Shown in pieces: positions 38,001 to 53,000 of a stretch of 64,000 bases of DNA. The position numbers were made by a program, and so were the translations under genes. Source of the DNA: an uncultured Sulfitobacter sp. (GTDB taxonomy: Bacteria > Pseudomonadota > Alphaproteobacteria > Rhodobacterales > Rhodobacteraceae); NCBI RefSeq assembly GCF_947502895.1, contig NZ_CANNBM010000005.1, positions 117,288-181,287 on the forward strand, read 5' to 3'. Positions within the stretch are counted from its first letter, which is position 1; each line of letters begins with the position of its first letter. Under the pieces are notes generated by a model, which was not told where the DNA came from, searched no databases, and saw nothing but the letters and a program-made list of their open reading frames with translations.

Positions 38001-41000
38001 ACTTCTTCGATGTTGGACAACTGATCGCCCAATGCATCCCCCGCACCACCAAAGCCGGTTGTCAGGTTCAGCGCGATCCCTTCTTCGGCATCGCTATAGT
38101 CGGCGATATCATAGCCCCCACGCCCATCCAGAACATCACCGCCCAGACCACCGCGCAGGATGTTGTCTTGATCATCACCAAGGATGGTATCTGCGTGGAA
38201 CGAGCCTTGAATGATTTCGATGCTCTCGAAGACATCGCCCGTCGCCTCGCCACCGCTTGCGGACGTATCGGCCATATCGATGACCACACCTTCGCTGGAC
38301 AGCGTATAGGAAGCAATATCAATGCCGTCTCCACCACGCATTGTGTCTGCACCACGGCCGCCAATCAGCGTGTCGTTACCCGCCAAACCGTCCAACAGAT
38401 CATCACCGCGGCGACCCGACAGCAAATTGCCCGTGTTATCGCCAGTCAAATCATCTGCATGATCAGAGCCTGACAGGTTTTCAACCGCAACCAACGTGTC
38501 ACCAGCCGCGTCACCACCGCTGGCTGTAGCGTCTGTCAACGAGATTGTGACACCTTCGTCTGACAAGAAGTAGTCCGCCGTATCGCTGCCCGTCCCGCCA
38601 TCAATCAGATCGCCGCCTGCACCGCCGGTCAGGATGTCATCGCCCGCATCCCCCTCCAGCGTGTCAGCGCCGCCGCGCCCGTCGATGCCATCACGGCCAG
38701 CACCACCTTGCAGCAGGTCTGCGGCATCAGACCCAAACAGTGTATCGCCCCAGTCAGAGCCGATAATCGCTTCGACGTTGTCGATAACATCACCTTCTGC
38801 GTCACCGCCCTGTGTCAAACGACTGATTAAATCAACGCGGACCCCTGTGTTGCTTTGCTCAAAACTGACTGTGTCGTTGCCGGCACCGCCATCAATAGCG
38901 TCTGCACCGCTGCTGCCGTAAATCAGATCATCGCCACCACGCGCTTCGATGGTGTCCTTGCCCTCGAATGAGGTAAAGGTTTCGCCCAGATCGTTGCCGA
39001 TCAACAGATCAGGCAGCGATGTACCGTTCAGGATCAGACCATAGGCACTATTGATAAAGCCCGACACTTCTGCGGGATCTTCCAAGCCATCGGCGTCGCG
39101 GACGCGGTATTCGATTGTGATGGGGCCAGTGTATCCGTCAGGCACCTCTACAACGATAAACTCGCCCCGTATGCTGGCGGTGCCCACGCTTGTTTCGCCC
39201 AAGCCAGCAAACAGAACAGGCTCTTCGTCCACATCAAAATCGTTGATCAGCAAATCAGAGATGCGCACAACCAATGGCACATCCAGCGGGCTGGAGAAAC
39301 CAGAGTCGTCCACTGCAGTGGGTTGGTCATTCACAGGAATGATGTTGATATCAACAAAGGCTTCGTCGCTGCCCAGAATACCGTCTGTTACTGTGTAGTA
39401 AAAGCCGGACTCTTCAGTCTCATTCAGTGCAGGCGTGTAATGGAAATCACCCGTGACATCGTCACGCTCTAGTGTGCCGGTAAACTCACCAAGAACGAAT
39501 TGCTCAAGCGTGTTGGGGAACCGAGCGCTGATGATGCTTAGCTCATCACGGTCGATATCGGTGTCATTGCCCAGCAGAACTTCTTGCGGGATAATGATGA
39601 CTGTATCTTCATAGACGTCGATAACATCATTGTTGCCCACTGGAGGGGCATCATCCACGTTCTCGAAATAGAGCCATGCGCGCGCATCGGCAACAGCCCC
39701 TTCGGGATCAGAGATAAGGTAGTTAAAGGAGGTCAGACCCCAGAAATCCTGTTTTGGGGTGTAGCGGATGCTGCCATTTTCCAGAAGTTCGACGGTGCCA
39801 TCGTCAGATTCCGAGACATTTTCAAACTTGATTGCCAGACCTTCGACGTCATAGTCGTTTTGCAGCAGCGTAATCGGAGAGATCAACATGACCGTATCTT
39901 CTGTCCCCAAGAGGGCCAGATTGGTCAGGTAATTATCATTGTTTGCGACAGGGGCGTCATTGACCGCTTCCATCTGCACTGTGACGTTTGCAGATGTCCG
40001 GCTGCCTTGTCCGTCTTCGACAATATAGCTGAAGCCCGTAGTGCCATCGAAATTCTCACGCGGGGTGTAGAGGATCGTGTCATTATCCAGCAATTCAAAG
40101 CGTGCGTAATAACTATTACCCAATGGGCGTATATCGACGACCGTAAGCGGATCGCCATCCGGATCAAAGTCATTCTCCAGAAGCGTATCCACGTTAATGA
40201 TAAGTGGCATGTCCTCGGTCTGGGTGACCGCATCGTTCTCCAGCACAGGTGCGTTATTTACAGGCTCGACATAGACGAATGCAGTTGACGTGCTGGTCGC
40301 ACCATCAGGGTCTGCAATGGTATAGCTAAACGAAGCACTGCCATAGAAATAGGTCGTTGGCGTAACCTGCACATACCCGTCATCGGTGAGAGATACCGCA
40401 AGATCGGCGGAACCTTCTACCGAGATCAGCTCAATCTGATCGCCATCAATATCAAAATCGTTGCGCAACAACGACGCTGTCGTGATCAGGAAGGGCTGGT
40501 TTTCAAGCGTGCCATAACCAGAATCCGTACGTGCGGTTGGTGCATCGTTCACGGGCCGGACTGTCAGCGAAACCTGTGCTTCGGCAATCCCGCCTTCGGG
40601 GGTATTGGCAACATAGATAAATCGCGCAGGCCCTGTATAATTGTCCAGTGGCGTAAAGGTCACTTCCCCAGCACTGCTTAGGTTCACGGTGCCGTTCTCA
40701 GGGCTATGCACCTGCGCCACGATCATGCGATCACCGTCGACGTCATTAGACAGCAAACGCGCTACGGGGATCGTCAGGAACGTATCCTCGTCCAACTCAA
40801 GACCTGTATCGTCCAATGCCTCGGCCTGCGGTCTGATCCGCAGATCAACTGCGGCCGTAGCCTGTCCGTTCCGACCATCCGACAGCGTATATTGCATCTG
40901 GGCAGGGCCATAATAGCCCGCCGTAGGGGTAAATACGACATTGCCTTGCGCATCAATTTCGGCAAAACCATTCGGCCCGCCGTCGACTGCGATAATCGAA

Positions 41001-44000
41001 AGCGTGTCATTGTCTGCGTCAAAGTCGTTGTTGAGAAGAGTAGCTGCATTCAGCACCAAAGGCTCACCTTCGGTCACAGTGAAATAGCCATCTGATTGCG
41101 CAACAGGCACATTGTTGTCCAACAGATCAATCATGGTTTGAACTGTCCAGACGACATTGTCCGAGAACACCAACTCTTCGACACCTGCGCCGCCACCAGC
41201 CAGCGCATTAAGAATTATCACGCTGTCATCAGGTGACGATGCAAACGTCAGGCGCAAGCTGTCGCTGCCCTTGAATACACGCTCCACCGAAACTTCACTG
41301 GAAACAAAATCAGGGAACTCGATGCGGTCGGTGTGGATATTCGCATCCGGCGCTTCGATTATACGATCCGCACCATGTCCCCGAGACACGATATAGGTGT
41401 CCGAACCCAGCAGGCCTTCTAGAGTATCCGCGCCTTCGCTACCGGTAAAGATATCTTCGGTATCAAAACCCAATAGCGCTTCGCCATTCACCGTCTGCGC
41501 ATTCTCAAGCACTTGAACGCGCATTTCCGTGCGGTCCCACTCGGTCCCGTCGTCAAAGACGATGCGGTCGACGCCATCAGGTCCACCCAAGTAGGCATAT
41601 TCCGGCTCTGGAGCGAGCGCCCCTTCGAGAATGATACGATCACGACCTTCGGTAAATACCAACGCCAAATCGTTGCTGTCGGCACCTGCACGCAAGGCAA
41701 AGGCCAGATCAGCTACATTCAGGCCAACCAGTTGCAGTATATCGTCGTCGTCACCTCCGGTGTCGACAATCCGGTCATCGCCGTCACCTTGGGTAAAGAC
41801 ATAAAGATCGTTGCCCTCAAGACCAGACAGCAGATCAGTGCCTGCTCCGCCCTGAATTGTATCAGCAGCGGTTGTACCAATGATTACATCAGCGCCATCA
41901 GTCGCCTGACCAGCCACAAGTGCCGCGCGAATTTGCGCAATGTCGAAAACAGTACCATCATCGGTCAGCGTCACTGTCGAGAGCGCGGTAACACCCTCGC
42001 CCAGTGCATCGGTCACAATGATCTGGTCGCCCACATCAGCCAGCCTGATAATCAGATCCGGCCCTTCTACGCCACGACGATCAAAGCGCAGATCAGCGAT
42101 GGTGTAACCTGAGATTTCAATCGTGTTGGCCACGTCCTCATCATCGACAATGATGTCAGAGCCGTCACCACGGGTGTAAACGTATAGATCCGACCCATCA
42201 TTGCCCAGCAGACGGTCATCGCCTTCCAGACCTTCAATGGTATCCGCGTTGAGCGTTCCGGTCAGGCGATCGTCGCCATAGCTCGCCTGCGTACCCGCAG
42301 TAGCAGCGATGTTCACAAACTCCGACCGTTCCCAAGTCGCGCCATTGTCAAATTCGATCCGCTGCAAACCGTCATAGCTATAGCTGCTGGGGTTCAGCGT
42401 GCGTAGCGCCGAAATCCGTCCACCGTCACCTGCGCCATCTGCGCTGTCGGCAATGACAATTTCGAGGCTGAACTCGAAGCCGGGCTTGAGGGTAACATCT
42501 GCTGGATCAACTCCTTGCAAACGTAGCACGTTCATTTCGGAAGAGCCGCCAGAATCGTCTTGAATGATGTCGTTCCCGTCACCACGCGCCCAAAGATAAA
42601 GGTCAGATCCTTCGCCACCCGACAACACATCGTCGCCGCCGCCGCCAATCATAGTATCGGCGCCATCACTGCCATTCAGCAGATCATCTCCGCTGGTGAT
42701 CTGTGCCGCAAGAATGCGCGCTTTGATTGCTACTTCATCCAGCACAACGCTGTCGCCTATCAGAACCTCGTCTACGCCTGCAGGGGTGCTGGCGGCGTAA
42801 CTACCATCACGCCCTGTAAACATGCCCGCAACAACAATGCGGCCTCCATCTCCGGCGCCTTCAACGCTTTCGGCTATCGTAATAACCAAGCCTTCGACGC
42901 TCAGACCGAATGTAACTTGTTCATTTGTCACGCCAACCAGATGCAGCCTGTCACCCGCAGGTGCCTGACCCGTATAGGGAGTGCCTGAATTCAGCAGATC
43001 GACGTTGTCCACATTGCCAGGGAAATCGCCGCCCCCGCCTCCGCCATCAAGGATTGGCGCGCTTGCACCGTTATCCATGATGAAGTCGTCGCCATCCCCG
43101 TGCTGCCAAACGTATAGATCAACACTATTGCTGCCGATTACCGTATCGTTACCGGCACCGCCTTCCAGTGTATCGCTAAGCGGTGTGCCAATTACACGGT
43201 CATCGCCCGCTGTCTGCGTCGCATCTACAGCCGCAGCAAGCATCTGCTCCAAGCTGCGTTCGCTATCGTCAGCAAATACAAAACGCTCGATCGTGTTGTT
43301 GCCATAATAAGAAGTCGTCAGCCCGTTCACGATGCGAATACTGCCTTCAATCGCACCACTTACAGGGTTTTCGTCGATCATCAGGAAGACATCATTTCCT
43401 TCAACCACAAGACGCACGTCATCCACATTCAGATCGGCGAACTCCAACACATCGCCCGCACCATCCTGACCGCTTTCTACGATCACATCATGGCCGTCAC
43501 CATTGTTATAGATATAGGTGTCTTCATGGCCCGAAGTGATGATGACGTCATCACCTTCCAGCATCTCGTAAACACCAGCGGTACTTGGGTCTTCAATGAC
43601 ATCATTGCCCGATGTTGCCCCTGCAATTCCGAAGAACGGGGCAAGCTCCGCACTGCCCCAGACGGTTGAATCGTCAAAAGTGATCGACGCAAGTCGCGGC
43701 CCTGTGGTGCCGCCAAAATCAGTGGCCCCCATCCCGTCAAGGAAGCGGATCGTGCCGCCGTCGCCCGCATCAACCATACTCGGTGCAATGCGGATCAGAA
43801 TATCACTGTCTTGTACCGAAACAGTAACTGCGTCAGGGGTAACACCCTCCAGCGCGATAGTGGCAAGCGCAATGTCATCATTGGAAAGCGGTGCGGTGAT
43901 CAAATCGTCACCATCGCCACGCGTGTAGATGAACGTCGTATCTGCACTTTGGGACAGCAGGGTATCGTTCCCTTCCAACCCTTCCATCGTAATCGGTTCG

Positions 44001-47000
44001 TCAAAGCCAAAGCCGCGCTCAACGACATCATCGCCTGCGGTCGCCGCTGTAAATGGCAGCAGACTGAGCAGCATACCACCTGTCAGGACGGTGCCACTAT
44101 CAGCGAGCGTGAGTTCGGCACCGCCAACCTCGTCAATAGATCCAAGCCATATCTGCGCTGCATCAGAGCCATCAGGCTCCCGCGCGGCGATCTCCAAAAC
44201 AACATGCTCGTTGCGCATGAATGCACTTAGTTCAGACTGCACAACACCTGTCAGGGTCAGCTGCGCACTTAGCACCTGCGACCCTATGGGGCTATCATCG
44301 TCACCAAATGGATCATCTCCAATCGGGCGATCATCACCTGGTCCGTCAAGGAATGGACCGTCAGGACCATCCAGAATCGGACCACCCGGACCGTCGGGTC
44401 CACCAGGGTCGCCGCCGTCGACAACATAATCAGGATCAGAATCCACCACATAGCGGCCCGATTCCACACCACGTTCAAAATCAAAACTCGCAATGAAGCT
44501 GCGTTGATCGGCAGTTTCGGATGCAACAGCCTGCGCGACCATATCATTCAGGGACAGCGTGGCGCCGCCATCAAATTCAAACCCGTCAATCTGGGTCTGG
44601 CTTGGATCACTGGCAGCGTAGAGAATGGCAAGGCTTGCATCGGGATCACCCCATTCCAGCACCAGCATCTTTTCGTCATCACCAAAGGAAGACACATCGG
44701 TCAACAACCATGGTGTAACATCCGCCAGATCCACACCAGTCAGGACGATATCCATGGTGCCCTGATGGCTATAACCTGGCTCATCATACATATCGATAAC
44801 GTCATGGCCTGCATTTGTTGCAGGCACTTCAAGACGTATCGCCTGCGTCCCAGGCGTGTTGGAGCCGCTAAAGACAACCCACTGGTCGCCATCGGGTAGC
44901 ACGACAGTTTCGGCATCATCCGCAATTTCGAGAAATGAAGGTTCTGTGGTGGACCATTCAAACGGAATGGTCGCGTCACGCACATCGGAATCGTACCAAT
45001 ACGATCCATCCTCAAACTGAATGGAGTAGATCCGGTTTTCGCCTTGTTTGATCCAAATGCGATCGTCGGTGCCAATCACCTCAATCGCAATATCGCCTGT
45101 ATAACGCGATACGGGGCTTTGAACGATGCGAATATCTTCGGCCGCCAGATCAGGCAGCTGTATCTCAAGCGTGCTGTCAGGATAGAACAGATCACCCATC
45201 GAGATAAGATCCTGCCCGTCGCCACGGCGGAAGATCACTGTCTCGCTGTCACCATCACCATAGTTCTGGTCGGGCACGATAACATCATCGCCCTCACCGC
45301 CCTCGAACGTATCGGCCCACCCCTGCCCCAGCAGCGTGTCGTTGCCGGCAGTTGGCGCATTGCCCGCCGCAGTTGTCTGGGTAGAGACAGCGCGCGCGTC
45401 CAGATCAGAACGGGTCCACACTGTACCTGCGCCGTCGTCAAACACGACTTCGAATACATCAGCCCGACCTGTCCGGCCATCACCGCGCATTTCGATCCGG
45501 TCGTCAGTACCGTCAAACGTAAGAATGAAACCCTGCTGCGAATAAACATCGCGGGTCACAGTCACTTCGTCCGGCGTATAGCCGCTTAGCTCAAGCGTCG
45601 CGGAGCTGTAGCTTTCATTTTGCAAAATCACATCTTGCCCGTCACCGCGGGCAAATATGATTGTATCGTCATCCAGATCGCCACCAATGGTATCGTCACC
45701 CAGACCGGCATTAATCGTCTCGGTGGCCCCAGAAGCGCGGATCAAATCGTCACCCGCAGTCTGCTGTGCGCCCAACATTTGTGCGACAACCTCAGTGATG
45801 CTGATGGTTGTATCTTCGAATTCGAACCGCTGAACAGGCTGGCCGTAGCGCCCGGGGTTGAAGCTGGAGGTGTAGAACGCGTTTTCGATCCAGACACGGT
45901 CATCGGTGCCAGGGAACGTAATCAGAAGGTCTTCGGCCTCCAGATCTGAAATATTGAACTGCGCATCAGCAAGGTCGCGCCCTTCAAAACGGATCGCATT
46001 TGTCTCATAGTTTTTGCGGTCCTCGATACGATCCTGACCACCACCAATTGCAATGACATAAACGTCAGAGCCATCACCGCCTTCTAGGAATTCCGACGCC
46101 GAGGTAGTTGCAATTTCCTCACTGCTGGAAGTGCCTGTTACCAATACAGGGTCCGCAACTGTGTAGCCTTCGTTCAAGCGGCTCTCGAGGTGACGGCGTT
46201 CCCAGACTGTGCCATCGGCAAACTGGATGAAGTTCACTCTCGCTGTTGAGTAGAACCCGTCATGCAATCCGTCTTCCAACACAACTTGCTGGCCGCCGCC
46301 CAGATCAAGAATAACATCATTGCTCGCAAGGAAGGCAGGTTTGATAACGCGCACTTCGTCCGGCACGTGATCGGGCAGAACCAAGCGGTTATTGTCATAC
46401 GTAAAGCCGCTTTCGTCGATAACATCACGGCCTTCTCCGCGGCGGATGATGTAGATATCTGTGCCGCCGTCTCCTTGCAGGGTGTCGTCGCCCTGACCAC
46501 CGTAGATCGTCTCATCCGCATCCGTGCCAAGGATTTCGTCGTCAAAGGGTGTGCCCTGCCCCAAGGCTTGCGCCAACATCGTGTCACGGTTGAGTACTGT
46601 GCCATCGCCAAATACAACGGAATCCACCCCGTGCAGTTGGGAGTCATAGCGTAGAACAATCTCGTCATCCGTGCCGATAAAGGTCAGGACCAGCTCGGTC
46701 CGCGCATCGGCATCCCACGTGCGGGTGCTACCACTGGACACAGGCAGGCTCACCACCATTTCGGACGGCAGATAACCTTTGATCCTGAGCGTATCAGTGC
46801 CGTCTGTGTCGGCAATTACATCGCGGCCATCGCCGCGCTGGAAGACGAATGTGTCATCACCATCGCCACCAAAGATATCGTCGTTGCCACGCCCGCCTGT
46901 TATCACGTCATCCAGAACGGTTCCAAAAACGACATCATCTCCATCGGTCTGCTGGGTTTCGATCAATGCCGCCAGAATATCAGCACGTTCCCAGACGACT

Positions 47001-50000
47001 TCGTCGCTAAAGCGCAGAACAGGCAGAATGTCGGCAGTGCGACCACCCGTAATGATGATCTGATCACCGCTTTCGGGGAAGCCGATTGTCAGGTCAGTGC
47101 CATCAACGCTGGTCACACGTACTTCGGCTTCCGACGAAGCCAAATCTCCAAAGACGATCTCGGCCTCACCTACCTCATCAGGCGGAGTGATACGATCGAT
47201 GCCGTCCCCTTGGTTGAACACCATGCGGGTGTCTTTGCCCATAATGACAGCGTCAAAGCCAGGGCCGGGCAAAAAGGTGTAGGCCGCAGCCACGTCGGTT
47301 CCATCCAGCACGTCCATACCGATGTTTGTCTGCGCTTGCAGCACAAGGCTGCGCGCCTCAAACAGGCTCAGAACATCGCCGTTTTCGAATTCGAAACTCT
47401 CGATCCAATCATTCTCGTCCGACGAGGCACCTTGCAGTACCACCAAGGTCTCCCCTGTCAGATTCAGCGTGACAATCAGATCGTCCACCAGACGGCTGAA
47501 CGTCACATCACCCAGGCCAATGCCCGCGCCAAAGACAATCTTGTCTATCCCGCCAGTATCACGGGCGCTATCCGCACCGTCGCCATAGCCAAAGCGGTAG
47601 GTATCATCCCCTGTCCGCCCTTCCATCGCGTCAGAGCCTTCGCCACCAGACAGATCATCCGCACGGTTCTCGAAGCCGATCAGCTGGTCGTCAGCCTCTG
47701 TGCCGATCAACATACGGTCGCGTAGTTCTTCCAGTGTCCACTCGATATTGCCGGCAAACTGGAACAACTCGACGGACGTATTCCCAAGCCCGTTCACGAT
47801 GGTCAGCACGTCAGTGCCATCACCAAGGTCGATGATCAGATCATCACCCGAGCGGCGCAGGATCAACGCTTCCGGGTCAACTGTTGCACCGAAAACGATA
47901 CGGTCCAACACAGCAGGATCATCCAAACGTTCCTGAATACGGTCGAGATCGTATTCCACGCCAAAAGAGTAACTGTCGGCCCTGATGCCGCCAATCAGCT
48001 CGTCATCGCCCTGACGACCGTCCAGCACATTTTCCTGATCGTAGATGCCCTGAATGATGTTGTCGCCGCGGTTGCCACCCTCAATCTGCAAAATTTGTTC
48101 AACTTCACGGATGGTTAGCGTGCTCTGGTCGTAGAACTTGAACCGCTCGACACCTGATTTGGTATTAGCGAATTGATCGCGGATCCGAAGTGTATCGCTG
48201 CGCCCTGCAATCGTGATGACCAAGTCATCGCCCGACTTGGTAAATTCAATGTTGTCGCGGGTGATGTCGCCGCCAAACTCGACTGTGTCCTCAATTGTTT
48301 GGGGTACATGACGGTTGTCTTGCCAATGCGCGGCCTCGCGCACGTCGATGATCACATCATTCCCATAGCCCGCATCAAACACATAAGTGTCGCCACCATC
48401 GCGGCCAACCAACGTATCATCACCCGCGCGACCATCCAGTTTTTCCGAGAAGTTGGAGCCATCAATCTGCTCGCTTGCCGATGTGCCAACAAGATCGATA
48501 TCTTCAGGGTTAAGATCGGTAAACACCATTACCCGATCAGCAAAGACGAACTCTTCAACAGCAAAGGCCTGACGACCCTCGCGCACATACTGGTTTTCCA
48601 GGAAAAGGGTTTCGCCAGTGCTGTCCAGCGTAATGATCAGATCAAGTGCCGTGCGCCCGAAAGTGACATCCTCGACCGAGATATTGCGCAGCTCGACACG
48701 GTCATAACCGCCAGTGTCATAGATCGTATCGGACCCGTTGAGCGGTTCGAATACATAAAGGTCTCCACCGCCCTGACCCACCAGCGTGTCATTACCAGCA
48801 CCACCATCAATACTATCGGCAATGTTGAAACCGTAGATAACATCGTCACCATCTGTTTTTGCCGTGGTGACATAGTGCTGGAGAAGTTTGTACCAGCTCC
48901 AGACCGTCCCATCGGCAAATTCAAATTCTTCGATCCGGTTAACATATCCTACCAGCGGTATCGCGCGCAGAAAGTCACTCATCACGATACCGTCTTCGGT
49001 ACCACTGATGTTCATCCGGATTGTGTCTGTTGAGCCATCACGGACGTAGTCAAAGTCATTCCAGCGCAGATCATCGCGGAACAGCACACGGTCAGTACTC
49101 GCGGGGGCAAACAACTCCAGCTTAATGCTGGTATCATCGTCGCGGATCAGGTCTTCACCATAACCTCGGCCGAATACATACGTATCAGACCCTTCAAGCC
49201 CTGAAAGGTAATCATCACCCGCACCACCATCGATGCGGTTGTCATTGATGAAGCCATAGATAACATCATCATCGGCCGTACGTGCGTCCCGTAGAACCAG
49301 CGACATTACCTGTTCAATGTCCAATGACGCGCCATTTTCGAACACAAAGCGTTCGATCATGAAGGGCGAGACAAACTCGAACTCCAGTGAGGCGTCAAAC
49401 TCCCCCAAGAAACCGGGGATCGGATTCCGGATGCCAAAGAAGAGGTCTTGGATCTCTACGCTATCGCCCGTCAGCTGGTCATCGACGTCCAATATCTGAA
49501 TCAGCAGGTCGTCGGATGCCCCTTCGCGCACAAAGCGCATGTTGCCAACATCGATGCCCTTTTTGAAGAACAAGAAATCAAGACCGCCTGTCAGGGGACC
49601 AATCGCGGCCTGTGCGGCTGTGTTCTCAAAATCGGTTGCTTCCCCGATGACATCCTGACCATCACCAAGGCCAAAGAAGTAATAGTCGCCGCCTGCCCCG
49701 CCGCGCATGACATCATTGCCCTTGCCGCCGCGCAGCACATCGCCCGACCCTGAGCCAATGATAACATCATTGCTGTCCAGTTCCTGACTAACTTCCATGG
49801 CAATCTTGAAACGGTCAAACACCGTGCCATCCCCGAAAGCGATCATATGTATGCCGCTATCGCGACGGCCACTTTTCAGCAGCGGATTCAACTCACCAAG
49901 GAAGTGATCCACAACGCGCAATTCGTCATCGGGGCGATCATTGAAATGGATCACCAAATCTTCGCCGTCACGTGACAGTGTTACATCATCGGGGGTAAGA

Positions 50001-53000
50001 CCTGTCAGGCGCAGATCATCCTTATCACCATCATCATAGTCGATGATCGAGTCTATACCCGTCTGGCCGCCCGCAAAATAATGATCGGTACCATCACCAC
50101 CCACATACAGCTGATCGCCTGCGGTCATGTACATGTAGTCTGATTGTGAACTGCCATAGACTTCGGTGGCTGTCTCGTCATGATCGCGCAGGCGGTCTTC
50201 TTCCAGCTGCAAAGCATAGAGTGCGCTGCGAAGATCAAGCGGCCCGGGGTTCGCTTCGATCGCGGGAATGAGGTTTTGCACCATGAACGCTTTGTCAACG
50301 CGGATACCCACGCCACCGTCATTACCACTCCCGTCAGGCTGATAGTCCGGTACAACCTGCGCCAGAATCTCGCTCCAGCTATAAAGATAGTCTATGGCTG
50401 CATCGTATTCGGTTGGCATCGTATTGAGGACTGCCTCAAAAAACGGTGTCAGTTCACGGTCAGTCGCAGGGCGGAAAATATCGCCTTCGGTGTCATATTC
50501 CAGCGAAGCACCATATTCCGACAGACCACCCTGAAACGCCATACGCACGGCAAACGCATTGGCCGAAATAATGTACTGCGGTACGATCTCGTCCAGCAGA
50601 TCAATCACGCGGTTAATACCAGAAGTATAGCCGTCGCTCAGATCGGCATCGGGCAGCTCGTCAGGGCTAACGGCGTAGGTGATCACACCTGTGGCGCTAT
50701 CAATCCCTGCACTGAGCATGATGGGCTGGAATTCAAAGCCAGAAAACAACATAGCAAAGTTGAACTGGCCTGGTGTCAAAATCTCGACACGGTTCTCACT
50801 GTCATCGGTCGAATTAACCTCGTCCAGGGTCTCAAAATCGACTTCGTAGTTTCGCAGGTTAAACTCTTGGGCAGTGCCGTATTTTGCCTGTAACTCAAGC
50901 GCGCGATCAAGGTTGCGCGCCCAAACGTAAAAGCTGCCATCCTCATCCGTCATTTCAACGGTGTAATCGACAACAACGCCGTCAACACTTCTCACGCCAA
51001 TCTCGGCGACAGGCAGATCGGACAACGGGTTATGGCCCAATGACTCCTGACGCCATACCTGACCTGCAGGCAGATCGCTGGCAAACAAATCCTCTAGTGT
51101 CGGCTGTACAATGGCCGCACCTTCTGCGTCCAAAACGGGATTGCCACTGGCCAATATCCATGAACCATCGGGCGCCTGTTCAGCATAGTCCAGAACCGTG
51201 GCGCGGCCATCGGCGATTTGTACGAGATAAGGCAGCTCTGCGCGCGCCTCCAACGGCGCTGCGCGGCTGGCGGGCGAGAATGTCTGCGCCAGTTGCCAGT
51301 CATCCCCCTGCGCAAGAATGTCGGCCATCACCGGCCGTTCGATTTCCACGCCGTTGCCGTCCAGCACAGGATCACCGCTGTTCAGTGTCCAATAGCCGCC
51401 AAGCGCGTCTTCGACCCATGTTGCGCGGTCCAGAACTGTGCCCTCACCTGTCGCTTCGCTCAGGCGGATCGGGGTCAACTCGTACGTATCGCTTTGCACA
51501 AAAGACCACTGGCCCAGTGTTTCGCCAGCTTGGGCGCGCAGGCTTCGCATGTCCGGCACGGTCATCGCCTGCGAGGCTGCCTCGGCAAGGTCGGCCAGTT
51601 CAAGGTCGTTGGCCATCGCAACCTGAAGGTTCACCAGATTACCGTATCCACGGCTTTCGATCTGTGGGGCTTCAACCACACCGATTTCGCCACGAAACGA
51701 TGTGAATGTCTGACTTACGTCAAATATAGCATCATAGACTTTCTCGATGCGCCCATCGTCATATTCGAAAGACCCTTCGCGCAGCAACCGCGTGCCCGTA
51801 GGCATGACGAAATCGCCCATGTCCTCGCCCGAAACATCAATAGAGGTGATGCCCAACTCATCGAGACTGAACAACTCTCCCTCATCGGTGATGCCATCAC
51901 TGTTGATATCTCGCCAAACCTGAAGCTCTGCAAAGATCGCATCAGCCGCGGTGATAACCCCGTCACCGTTTTCATCAAACTCGGCCAGTTCCGCAAAGCC
52001 AGAGGCACCCACGCCACCAAACATTTCGGAGACATCAAAGATTTTACCGTCCCCATCGCGGTCATGCACGAGGAAGCCATCATCACCGCCCAGCCAACCT
52101 GTCCGCTCGGCGAAGTAGTCGCCGTCAAAATCGAACGAGACGTTCACCTCACCCATCAGCAGGGTTTCAAGACCATCACCGTCAAGGTCCAGCACAAGCG
52201 GGTCAAGCCCTTCGTCCCAGCCCAGACGCTTGATATAGATAACGGTCGCACCCAACAGCGTGTTGATTTTTTCCTTGAGCGGCAGAATACGGTTCCGCCC
52301 TCCGGGAAATCCCGGAATCCAGGCGTAGATATCCAACAGCGGGTTGGATGATTTGAACTTCATCCCCATGTCACCATCGGTATCGGGCACGAAATCTTCC
52401 AGCACGCCAAGCACCAGCTTGATCGCATTGGTCGCGTTTTTAATCGCGGTTTTACCGTCTTTACGGAAACCCGCACTCCACCTTACGGTGTCAAAATCAA
52501 AGTTGAGAAACCGCATCGAGCCGATGGTCGAAGGGGCCTGATCGCCCCATGACGCACCGTTGTCGCGGCCATAAAAAGTGACAAACTGGTTGGTCACATA
52601 GAATTCGTCGCCCATCCGTTGGTAATCAATAAACGGCAGGAAGTAGTCATGGTACACAGGTGACGTAAATGTTGCCAAACCAGAGACCGGCACAACAGCA
52701 TCCAACAAGAAATGCAAAGGACCAAACGGCATGTCCTGCGCGCCGCCGACCAACGGCAGACCCCAGTAATTGAGGATGTCGTTATCACCCGGATCGAACA
52801 CCGTGACATTAGGCGAGAACCAGATGTTATCTGCGTTTTCGCGACCCGCAAGGCCCGCACTGTTGCCGCTGCCGTTATAGGTGTCACCGTAGATTTTGCC
52901 GTCAATGCTGTTGTTGTAGATCCAGTCACGGCCCTTGCCGCCCACAGTGATCGCTTCTTCACCGTACCATGCCTGCACGGTATCATCACCGTCCCCACCG

